From assembly GCF_048569485.1 (NCBI RefSeq), contig NC_134357.1, forward strand, positions 360,869,927 to 360,933,926: a stretch of DNA of 64,000 nt. The letters are read 5' to 3'. The notes under the pieces are model-generated. The model did not search any database, was not told the origin of the DNA, and saw only the letters and a list, made by a program, of their open reading frames with translations. The stretch is from Anomaloglossus baeobatrachus (Eukaryota; Chordata; Amphibia; Anura; Aromobatidae). The translations under genes and the position numbers were made by a program. Below, piece by piece: positions 54,518 to 64,000 of the stretch; positions within the stretch are counted from its first letter, which is position 1, and each line of letters opens with the position of its first letter.

Positions 54518-55027
54518 AGGCTGCTTTACACATTTCGATCTCTTATGCGATCGCACACGCCCCCATCGTATGTGCGGAACAGGCAATTTGTTGCCCGTGT
54601 CGCATAAACGATTAACCCCCGTCACACGTACTTACCTTCCAAATGACCTCGCTGTGGGCGGCGAACATCCACTTCCTGAAGTGAAAGGGACGTCACACAG
54701 CGGCCGGCCAATAGAAGCGGAGGGGCGGAATGTAAACATCCCGCCCACCTCCTTCCTTCCACATTGCCGGCGGGACACAGGTAAGCTGTGTTCATCATTC
54801 CCGGGGTGTCACATGGAGCGATGTGTGCTGCCTCAAGAACGATGAACAAAGAGACGTTCAATTTTTAGAAAATGAACGACGTGTCAGCAATCAACGTTTT
54901 AACGCACAATCAGGGTCGCACGTAGCTGTCACACACTACAATATCACTAACGATGCCGGATGTGCGTCACTTACGACGTGACCCCGCCGAGACATCGTTA
55001 GATATATTGTAGCGTGTAAAGCCCGCT
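54518..55027 (-). mobile_element. PIF/Harbinger-like MITE (copy 9)
   Basis: 510 bp, left end AGGCTGCTTTACACATTTCG, right end (inverted) AGCGGGCTTTACACGCTAC, near TTA/TTT flanks. The block CGGCCAATAGAAGCGGAGG at about 54705 and GCCGGATGTGCGTCAC near the right end show inverted orientation. Confidence 0.8.
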
Positions 55028-55258
55028 TTTGTCACATATTTTTTATTGATCCCAATGTTAAGGCAGCCCGGGCCGGCTCCAGGGTTTTGTGGCCTCCGGG
55101 TGAGTCTCAGTGGGCCCCATCCACACACAGACACGCACACACACATACAGGCATGCGTATATATACATATTTGAAGACAAATTCAGAAAAATACATATAA
55201 ACAGACAAATATATGCACAGTTATATACACTGACATACATGCAGACACAGACGCATTA

Positions 55259-55641
55259 GGGCTCGTGCGCACGTTGTGTAATTACATGCATTTACGCTGC
55301 GTATAGCACTGCAGTGTAAATGCATGCGTTCTGCGTCCCCTATACAATCTATGTAGATTGTGCATGATACGTGCACCCATTGCTTTTATGAACGCAGCGA
55401 TTTGGATGCTAAAATGTTGACCCAAATCCGTGCGTTCATAAAATGAGCATGTCAATTATTCCGTGCGTTCTGGATGCAGCTACCACTCTGTCTATGGTGG
55501 GGGCAGCAGCCAGAGCGCATGAAATCGGCTTTTTTGTACAGAAAAACTGCATCCATTATGCAGTGTTTCTGCAGCGATTTGACGCGCACATGTGCTGTCA
55601 AATCGCTGCAGAATATTCAGCAGTTACGTGCGCATGAGCCC
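55259..55641 (+). mobile_element. Short TIR element (MITE)
   Basis: 383 bp, ends GGGCTCGTGCGCACGTTG and, inverted, GGGCTCATGCGCACGTAAC, with TTA duplications at 55256-55258 and 55642-55644. No coding capacity. Nested in hAT element 2. Confidence 0.82.
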
Positions 55642-55984
55642 TTACAGGTATTAATATGGGAAAGTCGCCAGCAGCCTCACTCACCTCTCCCGCTTGTTTC
55701 CGTCCAACTCCTTCAGGACATGTGGCTGTTTCACGATGGCTGTCACTAAAAGACATGACTGCACACTGACAGCACTGCTGTATATACATCACAAGAGGGG
55801 CTGGGGGCTACAATATATACATTACAGGAGGGGCAGGGGGCATTGACGTTACTGGAGTGGCAAACAGCTCTGGTGGTGTACTCATCACTGCGATGGGTGA
55901 CATAGCGCTCTGGGGAACCCATATAGTTCTGGGGGGGGGGGCGCACAGACTGCTCTAATTCATATATACACACACAGTACTGCT

Positions 55985-57359
55985 TCTTACACACATCTCT
56001 GACACACACACACACACACACTACAATGCACCCCCCATCACCCCCTACACACACACACACACACAATACAATGCACCCCCCATTACCCCTACACACACAC
56101 GCACACACAATACAATGCACCACCCATTACCCCTACACACACACGCACACACAATACAATGCACCCCCCATTACCCCTACACACACACGCACACACAATA
56201 CAATGCACCCCCCATTACCCTTACACACACACGCACACACAATACAATGCACCCCCCATTACCCCTACACACACACACACAATACAATGCACCCCCCATT
56301 ACCCCTACACACACACAATACAATGCACCCCCCATTACCCCCACACACACACACAATACAATGCACCCCCCATTACCCCCACACACACACACACAATACA
56401 ATGCACCCCCCATTACCCCCACACACACACACACAATACAATGCACCCCCCATTACCCACACACACACACAATACAATGCACCCCCCATTACCCCTCCCC
56501 ACACACAATACAATGCACCCCCCATTACCCCTCCCCACACACAATACAATGCACCCCCCATTACCCCTCCCCACACACAATACAATGCACCCCCCCACAC
56601 ACACACACACACAATACAATGCACCCCCCATTACCCCTCCCCCTACACACACACACACACACACAATACAATGCACCCCCATTACCCCTCCCCCCCCCAC
56701 ACACAATACAATGCACCCCCATTACCCCTCCCCCCACACACAATACAATGCACCCCCCATTACCCCTACACACACACGCGCACACAATACAATGCACCCC
56801 CCATTACCCCTACACACACACGCGCACACAATACAATGCACCCCCCATTACCCCTACGCACACACGCACACACAATACAACCCCCATTACCCCTACACAC
56901 ACACACACACACACACACAATACACCCCCCATTACCCCTACACACACACACACACACACACACAATACACCCCCCATTACCCCTACACACACACACACAA
57001 TACACCCCCCATTACCCCTACACACACACACATACACACACAATACACCCCCCATTACCCCTACACACACACACACACAATACAATGCACCCCCCGTTAC
57101 CCCTCCCCACACACAATACAATGCACCCCCCATTACCCCTCCCCACACACAATACAATGCACCCCCCATTACCCCTCCCCACACACAATACAATGCACCC
57201 CCCATTACCCCTCCCCACACACACAATACAATGCACCCCCCATTACCCCTCCCCACACACAATACAATGCACCCCCCATTACCCCTCCCCACACACAATA
57301 CAATGCACCCCCCATTACCCCTCCCCACACACAATACAATGCACCCCCCATTACCCCTC

Positions 57360-57400
<41 letters not shown>

Positions 57401-57950
57401 CAATACACCCCCATTACCCCTCCCCCTACACACACAATTACAATGCACCCCCATTACCCCTCCCCCCACACACATTACCCCTCTCCCCACACACAATACA
57501 ATGCACCCCCCATTACCCCTCTCCCCACACACACACAATACAATGCACCCCCCATTACCCCTCTCCCCCCACACACAATACAATGCACCCCCCATTACCC
57601 CTCTCCCCACACACAATACAATGCACCCCCCCATTACCCCTCTCCCCACACACAATACAATGCACCCCCCATTACCCCTCTCCCCACACACAATACAATG
57701 CACCCATTACCCTTCTCCCCACACACACACAATACAATGCACCCCTCATGACCTCTCCCCCCACACACAATACACCCTCCATTACCCCTCCCCCCCACAC
57801 ACAATACAGTGCACCCTCCATTACCCCTCCCTCCACACACAATACAATGCACCCTCCATTACCCCTCCCCCCACACACAATACAATGCACCCTCCATTAC
57901 CCCTCCCCCCACACACAATACAACCCTCATCACCCCCTACACACACAAAT
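55985..57950 (+). repeat. CA-rich minisatellite, about 50 copies
   Basis: Units of ACACAATACAATGCACCCCC followed by CCATTACCCCTNC and a variable (AC)n. Unit length varies with the AC run (about 34-60 bp). Reverse complement resembles the 38-bp minisatellite at 13645-14605. Frames of up to 743 codons on the plus strand and 194 on the minus are artefacts: no start context, no domain, and all three frames are open. Confidence 0.95.
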
Positions 57951-58334
57951 TACACTGCTCCATCCCTACACACTCCTGCCTCCCTCCCTCCCTCGGAATA
58001 CAGTGCTCCTCCTCTGCCTGTCACAGAGCTGTGTTCCTTCACAAATGTTCCCCGTTGTGTCCTCTGCCCCTCCTCACTCATCCCCATTAATTACACTTGT
58101 GTCTTCAGCTCCTTCATGGAGCGCTCGCTTCCTCATGTCCCCAGTGTGGCGCCGGCAGCACTGTGATGACGTCAGCAAGGTGCTGATCTCATCACGTTGC
58201 TGCACGTCGGGGGCGGGGCCGGGTCCCGGCGCGCTGTTCAAATGTATTTACGTCTGAAAGACGCAAATACATTTGAATAGGAACGGAAACAGGAAGCTGC
58301 GGTCATCGGCTCTGCTGCGCTCCTCTGCAGTGTA

Positions 58335-58412
58335 CATGCCGGCACACAGCAGAGCCGGCACACAGCAGAGCCGGCACACAGCAGAGCCGGCACACAGCAG
58401 AGCCGGCACACA
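58335..58412 (+). repeat. 16-bp tandem repeat, five copies
   Basis: CCGGCACACAGCAGAG repeated head to tail, within the part of hAT element 2 that matches the left flank of element 1. Confidence 0.92.
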
Positions 58413-58844
58413 GCGCTGCCTCCTGCTCCTGCTAGTGTGCCTGGCATGTAAGGAGCGCAGCGGGGACAGCAGACAGCGGCCCACCACACCGTGCCCCTGC
58501 TTCTAGGTACGGCCGCAGCACATAGCAGGGAGCATTAGCACACCTCTGACCCCGGAAGTTCAAGCGGCCGCTGGTACTTCCGAGGTCAATCAGCGTCCTG
58601 TGCCCGCAGTTTGTTTCTGCGTCTTAAAGACGCAGATGCAAATAAATAGCGGTGCCCCCCCCCCCCCCCGAAAACACAGCTGATTTATTAGACTGTCTTT
58701 ACGGAGGGGGAGAGGGTGTGAAAAAAAAAATGCTGACAGGTGCCTAGTGCCAAGTATGGTGGGGCCCCCTTAGAAGCTCTTTTGGTGGGGGCCCCTGGGC
58801 TCCAGCCCCGCCTGCCCCGCCTATAATCCGGCCCTGGGTGCAAA

Positions 58845-59815
58845 TGTAGTAACAGGAACATTATGCTATTTGAAGACAGTCTTATAGCCTTTACCTTTGC
58901 TTTAACATGTGTGTCTATAACTTTTTTTCTATTCTCCTAAGAAAAAATGCTCCTTAGTTTTCTGTCCTTCATGTTCACTGTGTGCACACACTAATACCAA
59001 ACAGTAGAGTAGTTTTTTCTTATTTTAACAGAAAGGTACAAACAATATAACCAACTGATATCAATCGGGGAAAACTCCTTTCACTTTGAGAAACATACAC
59101 AAAATTCACAGACAACAAACCCCTAGCCAGACCAGGTATTTGTGTTTTATCTTAGGTACCTCTTATGCAACTAATGAAGCCATTGATAAGTTGCATCAGC
59201 TGTGCTTGAAACAAGGACAAAAACGAATAGAAAACAGCTCACCGAGGATGTACGGTGCTCAGATAACCTGGTCCGGCTCCCTGGTGAACAACAGGAGAGA
59301 TTAGGGCAATTATTTCAGCATTCGCAATGAAATAAAAACTACTTTAATGAAAACATTAAAACAAGCTACATTAGCGTATCACATCAGGACACATAAATAT
59401 GAAAAATAACATTGACGCGTTTTAAGCAATGGTGTGCTCTTAATCATGACAAAAGTGCATATATAGCTTTGGAACGCTTCTATGGATCCTACAGATTCTG
59501 AGATTTTTTTTTTGTGATATATTGTATTTCGTGATAATGGTAAATCTTAGGATGATATTTTTTATGTATTTGTAAAAATGTTGTAAATTTGTCAAAAATG
59601 TCGCAATTTTCAAGATAATTTGTATACCCTTAAACCATAGCTATGTCACACAACATAATTAATAAATAGCATTATCCACATGTCTACTGTGCATCAGCAC
59701 AAGTTTTGAAACTTACGGTAAGTTTTTTTGTTAGGACTTTAGAAGGGTTAAACATTTATCATCATGTTCTTTTTTTTTTTTTTTAACAAATTTACAAGAC
59801 CATTTTGTTTAGGGA
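58845..59815. other. Intergenic with one decayed hammerhead-like motif
   Basis: No gene. 59320-59470 looks like the end of a small retroelement: on the minus strand 59411-59452 reads a TCATGATTAAGAGC-type core, then AAAACGCGTC. Compared with a canonical hammerhead the CTGATGA and GAAA boxes are both altered. The rest is AT-rich with a T-run at 59770. Confidence 0.4.
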
Positions 59816-59819
59816 CCGC

Positions 59820-60640
59820 ATCACATTTGAACTGACTTTGAGAGGCCAATGTGACAGAAAATGCCCAAAAGTGACACCATTCTAAAAACTGCAGGGCTCA
59901 GAAGAGAAGGAACGCTATTTGACTTTTGGAAGGCAAAATTGACTGGAATTGATAGCAGACACCATGTTGTGTTTCAAGAGCCCCTGATGTGCCTAAATGG
60001 TAAAAAAAACAAGGAATATATCTAGATGTGTAGTTAACACCTTGAACCCCCAGGTGGTTCACAGATTTTATAACGTTGAGCCGAGAAAATAAAAAATCAT
60101 ATTTTTCCCACAAAAATGTTGCGTTAGCGCAAAATTTTTCATTTTTACAAGGATAACAGGAGAAAATGCACCATACAATTTTTTATGCAATTTCTCCTGA
60201 GTATGCTGATACCCCATATGTGGTGGAAAACTACTGTAGGGCAAAATCCAGGGCTCGGGAGAAGTGCTTTTTTAAAATTTTGGAACCACAAGCTTTACCC
60301 CTCAATTAATTTTTCTAGTGATGAAGTAAACTTATTATCACCACAGGTACCGTATATCACAAAATCTTATACTGTTGAAGAAACAATAATTACATTTATA
60401 CCAGTAAAATGTTGTTTTAACCCAAGTTTTCCAATTTTCACAAGGAGAAGAGGTGAAAAAGGCCTCCATAATTTTTCCTGAATGTGGACACACCACAGGG
60501 CTCGGGAATGAAGGAGTGCCACTTGATTTTTGAAGCACAGATTTTCCTAGAATCGTTTGAGGACTTCCTCTGCAGAGCCCATAAATGGCAAAACATTAAA
60601 AAAAATCCTCAAGGGGCCACATTTTGGAAATTACACCCCT
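59820..60640 (+). repeat. Interspersed repeat R1, second copy
   Basis: Same landmarks as 9640-10742: AGGGCTCAGAAGAGAAGGA, AGCCCCTGATGTGCCTAAA, CATATTTTTCCCACAAAAATG and TGCAATTTCTCCTGAGTATG. The 400-bp segment is present about twice. Confidence 0.62.
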
Positions 60641-60849
60641 GTTGGAATTCTTCTATGGCTGTAGTGACAATTTTGTCTCCATTGGTTTGAATAGGAGGCA
60701 GATATGCAGTACTCGGCCACGGCCACTATCAGAAGTCGGACTGATCATTTCCAGCCACCTGCTGCCGACACCAAGGACAGCTGTATGAATGTTGGGTCCA
60801 GGTAAATAGACATTGATGACCTATCCTAAGAATAAGTCATCAATATTTA

Positions 60850-61218
60850 CAGTCATGGCTAAAGTGTTGTCAGCTTTGTAATAATTTTCTGGCATAAAAA
60901 CTCAAGTTTCTGGAACAATTTCAATTACACGTTTTGTTATACACAGCTTCATTTCCTTTTGTGCATGTAATGGAACAACACACACACATGAAAAAAAATG
61001 AAGGAAAAAAAGTCAAATTGGACATAAACACAAACCCCAAAAATGAGCTGCACAAAATTGTTGGCACCTTTCCAAAATTGTGGGTAATTGACTTTGCTTC
61101 AAGCATTTGATACTCGTTCAAACTCACCTATTGCAAGTAACACAATTGGGCAATATGAAAATCACACCTGAAACCAGATAAATGGGTGAGAAGTTGACTC
61201 AATCTTTACTTTGGATTG
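60850..61218 (+). mobile_element. Truncated Tc1/mariner end
   Basis: Begins CAGTCATGGCTAAAGTGTTG after TA (60848-60849) and continues with the noncoding 5' region of a Tc1 different from element 2; the repeat AAATTGTTGGCACCTTTCC at 61053 marks the subterminal repeat. It stops before any transposase. 61219-61650 is AT-rich with nothing recognisable. Confidence 0.72.
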
Positions 61219-61654
61219 TTGCTGACATCTGGTAATAGACATCAATAGCACCTTTAGAAATATATTTAATTATAAATTGTGTATTCCTGTTAATTCTGAA
61301 CTAATGTGAATGGAGCCTAATTGCTAATAAACACATAGTTGTCTCGGCTAACGATGTTAATATCTTAATTACAACTATCAAATATATATTAAACACTATT
61401 TAAAAAAAAAAAAAGTATTATGAAAAATGTATATTCATTATTATTTATCATATAGTTATTTTAACATACTCTCAAATATTTATAATCTGCTCTCCATAAC
61501 TGTTGTCAGTCATATTCCTACAAATTTCTTCTAGTTTCGAGATGCAGTTCAGAAAGTATGCATGTAAAACAGTTGTATTAAAATTTTGATTCTCTAATGA
61601 TTGTAAAACTACAAGTTCAAGCAGTCAATAGCCTGCTGAGTCTGCTGACACCCA

Positions 61655-62110
61655 TTAACCCCTTAACGACCTTGGACGTACTGAGTACGTCATGGTGACA
61701 TGGTGCTAAAGGACCCATGACGTACTCAGTACGTCCTGGCGAAATCGCGGTCCCGGAGCCCCGGGGAGTGAAATTTATTTACTTAAACGGTGGATTCGGG
61801 AAGGAGGGGACCTCTGCCTGACCTCAGGAGGGGTGGTGCCTGCTCCCCGAACCTACAGAGGCTGTGATTGGCTGACGAACGCCGCTCAGCCAATTACAGC
61901 CACTGTAATGTTCCAGCCATTGAAAATGGCTGGAACATTGAAATTCAGCCCTGATCAGTGCTGCTGTAGCACTGGCCATTGGCTGGAGCTGGGTGATCGA
62001 TGCTTCACCCGCCCCCAGCTCTGATTGGAGAGACCGGTCTTGTGACCGCTCTCTCCAATCAATGTGGATCTGCGGCCTGTGACCGTCCCTGGAAGCCAAG
62101 GAGAGCGGTA
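61655..62110 (+). repeat. Interspersed repeat end with nested palindromes
   Basis: Starts TTAACCCCTTAACGACC. Contains 22-bp perfect inverted arms at 61674-61695 and 61715-61736, each itself a palindrome (GACGTACTGAGTACGTC), then further inverted pairs around TTCCAGCCATT (61910) and TTGGAGAGACCGGTC (62025). Probably the left end of the R1-type element whose body appears at 63598. Confidence 0.65.
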
Positions 62111-63110
62111 AGTTGTTGTCCCCGCCGCCCGCCCCTGTCCCCGATCGCCCCGCCGCCCGCCCCTGTCCCCGATCGCCCCGCCGCTGCTCCCGCTTCACCG
62201 CTGTCCCCGCCGCTGCTCCCGCTTCACCGCCGCTGTCTCCGATCGCCCCGCCGCTGCTCCCGCTTCACCGCCGCTGTCTCCGATCGCCCCGCCGCTGCTC
62301 CCGCTTCACCGCCGCTGTCTCCGATCGCCCCGCCGCTGCTCCCGCTTCACCGCCGCTGTCTCCGATCGCCCCGCCGCTGCTCCCGCTTCACCGCTGTCCC
62401 CGCCGCTGTCTCCGATCGCCCCGCCGCTGCTGCCACTGTCTCCGATCGCCCCGCCGCTGCTGCCGCTTCACCGCTGTCCCCGCCGCCATGCTCCCAATGC
62501 ACCGCTGTCCCCCGCCGCCATGCTCCCGATGCACCGCTGTCTCCGCCGCCATGCTCCCGCTCCACCGCTGTCTCCGCCGCCATGCTCCCGCTGCACCGCT
62601 GTCTCCGCCGCCGCTCCCGATCCACCGCCGTCCCCGCCGCCATGCTCCCGCTGCACCGCTGTCTCCGCCGCCGCTCCCGATCCACCGCCGTCCCCGCCGC
62701 CATGCTCCCGCTGCACCGCTGTCTCCGCCGCCGCTCCCGATCCACCGCCGTCCCCGCCGCCATGCTCCCGCTGCACCGCCGTCCCCGCCGCCATGCTCCC
62801 GCTGCACCGCCGTCCCCGCCGCCATGCTCCCGCTGCACCGCTGTCTCCGCCGCCGCTCCCGATCCACCGCCGTCCCCGCCGCCATGCTCCCGCTGCACCG
62901 CTGTCTCCGCCACTGCTCCCGATCCACCGCTGTCCCCGCCGCCATGCTCCCGATCCACCGCCGTCCCCGCCGCCGCTCCCGATCCACCGCCGTCCCCGCC
63001 GCCATGCTCGCCACTGTCCCCGCCGCCGTCGCACCCACCTTTTTCAGCCGCTGCTGCCCCCGATCGGCGGCGGCCGCCGCCTCCTTCATCGGCTGCCCCT
63101 TCTCCATCGC
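62110..63110 (+). repeat. GC-rich minisatellites, 41-bp then 60-bp units
   Basis: 62170-62460 repeats a 41-bp unit (CTTCACCGCCGCTGTCTCC then GATCGCCCCGCCGCTGCTCC). 62500-63020 repeats a 60-bp unit containing GCCGCCATGCTCCCGCTGC; lines at 62641 and 62701 are identical. The absence of stops makes open frames of 377-564 codons in three frames, which also run through the N gap. Not coding. Confidence 0.92.
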
Positions 63111-63119
63111 CACACCACC

Positions 63120-63397
63120 TATCCCTCCATGTGCTGCAAGCCACCCTCCCCCCACGTGGGGGGAGGGTGGCTGGCTTGCAGCACATGTGGGGGGAGGGTG
63201 GCTGGCTTGCAGCACATGTGGGGGGAGGGTGGCTGGCTTGCAGCACATGTGGGGGGAGGGTGGCTGGCTGGCTTGCAGCACATGTGGGGGGAGGGTGGCT
63301 GGCTGGCTTGCAGCACATGTGGGGGGAGGGTGGCTGGCTGGCTTGCAGCACATGTGGGGGGAGGGTGGCTGGCTTGCAGCACATGTGCTGCAAGCCA
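63120..63397 (+). repeat. 31/35-bp minisatellite with head-to-head units
   Basis: Units GTGGGGGGAGGGTGGCTGG plus CTTGCAGCACAT, some with an extra GGCT. The first unit (63130-63160) is inverted relative to the rest, and the array runs into a perfect palindrome TGGCTTGCAGCACA / TGTGCTGCAAGCCA (63370-63397) right at the assembly gap. Confidence 0.92.
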
Positions 63398-63597
63398 NNN
63401 NNNNNNNNNNNNNNNNNNNNNNNNNNNNNNNNNNNNNNNNNNNNNNNNNNNNNNNNNNNNNNNNNNNNNNNNNNNNNNNNNNNNNNNNNNNNNNNNNNNN
63501 NNNNNNNNNNNNNNNNNNNNNNNNNNNNNNNNNNNNNNNNNNNNNNNNNNNNNNNNNNNNNNNNNNNNNNNNNNNNNNNNNNNNNNNNNNNNNNNNN
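63398..63597. other. Assembly gap (200 N)
   Basis: Exactly 200 N, a placeholder-like size; the true length is unknown. It is bordered by a palindromic minisatellite on the left and a G-run on the right. Confidence 0.99.
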
Positions 63598-64000
63598 GGG
63601 GGGGGGGTCTAGTTTCCAAAATGGATCACATGTGGGGGAGCTCCATTGTTTAGGCACCTCAGGGGGTCTACAAATGAAACATGGCGTCTGCTAATAATTC
63701 CAATCAATTTTACTGTGAAATGGCGCTCCTTCTCTTCTGAGCCCCGCCGTACGCCCAAACAATTGATTTCCACCACATATGAGGTATCGTCGTACTCAGG
63801 AGAAATTGCACAATACATTTTATGGTGCATTTTTTCCTGATACCCTTGTGGAAAAAAAGCTACCTGTTTGAAAAAAACAATTTTGTGGTAAAAAAAAAAT
63901 AAAATATTTTCACGGCTCAACATTACAAACGTTTGTGAAGCCTCCAGGGGTTCAAAAGTGCTCCCTAAACAGCTAGATAAATTCCATGAGGGGTCTAGTT
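63598..64000 (-). repeat. Interspersed repeat R1, third copy, inverted, runs off the window
   Basis: Reverse complement of R1: CTCAGGAGAAATTGCACAA at 63797 and TTTCACGGCTCAACATTAC at 63909. Truncated by the window end. Confidence 0.65.

Larger units (their letters stand above)
54289..58836 (-). mobile_element. hAT-type element 2, 4.5 kb
   Basis: Ends CAGGGCCAGATTAAGG and, inverted, CAGGGCCGGATTATAGG with a perfect 8-bp duplication GGTGCAAA (54281-54288 and 58837-58844), diagnostic of hAT insertion. The right 300 bp match the left end of element 1 at 13173 in reverse. No transposase was found. It carries two MITEs, a second hAT-like terminus at about 55068 and a large CA-rich minisatellite. 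Confidence 0.82.

Noticed and set aside
56026-58257. Open frames of 530-743 codons on the plus strand, threonine/histidine/proline-rich
   Set aside because: They translate the CA-rich minisatellite. All three plus frames and several minus frames are open, with no domain and no stable start.
62000-63694. Open frame of 564 codons and companions on both strands
   Set aside because: GC-rich 41- and 60-bp minisatellites without stops, read through 200 N. Not evidence for a protein.

Overview
The window reads as a transposon-dense stretch of a vertebrate nuclear genome, most likely an anuran amphibian. Evidence: one intron-less class A GPCR is the only convincing host gene. The rest is Tc1/mariner, hAT, PIF/Harbinger-like and piggyBac-like DNA elements, Ty3/Gypsy-type LTR fossils, Penelope-like or retrozyme-like pieces carrying a hammerhead ribozyme fold, and long minisatellites. 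No bacterial operons, rRNA, tRNA or CRISPR were seen. The organism call is inference from repeat content, not a database match.

Layout: 1-4.4 kb is the 5' part of a minus-strand Ty3/Gypsy-like element (A). 4.4-6.4 kb is a broken Tc1 with a MITE inside it. 6.4-13.2 kb holds a MITE, a solo LTR (8485-9632) and an AT-rich frog-type interspersed repeat. 13,173-24,659 is bracketed by hAT-type ends with a near-identical 8-bp target duplication. It contains two large minisatellites, a Tc1 interrupted by a hammerhead-bearing retroelement, a 2.5-kb Harbinger-like element and a 1.5-kb foldback palindrome. 24.9-32.8 kb is a cluster of solo and partial LTRs and MITEs. 33,704-34,798 is the GPCR, with a poly(A) signal at 35,550. 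35.9-40.2 kb is MITEs. 40,216-48,424 is a full-length LTR element (B) with both LTRs and a TATG duplication. 48.9-54.2 kb holds MITEs and a Tc1 with an LTR inserted near the end of its transposase. 54,289-58,836 is a second hAT element of the same family in reverse orientation, with its own CA-rich minisatellite. 58.8-64 kb holds interspersed repeats, a Tc1 end, nested palindromes, GC-rich minisatellites and a 200-bp assembly gap (63,398-63,597).

The parts interact through nesting. Ten related Harbinger-like insertions share terminal and internal motifs, several with clear 3-bp TAA/TTA/TAT duplications. Insertion order can be read directly in several places (MITE into Tc1, LTR into Tc1, hammerhead retroelement into Tc1, Tc1 into hAT). 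The most interesting observations are a near-canonical hammerhead ribozyme at 16,798-16,839 (minus strand) inside a 638-bp insertion with a 13-bp target duplication, two decayed relatives of it elsewhere, two hAT copies with homologous but independently expanded minisatellites, the long foldback at 21.5-23.0 kb, and a GPCR that departs from the usual DRY, CWxP and NPxxY motifs. Almost all long open frames in the window are minisatellite artefacts or transposon fragments.
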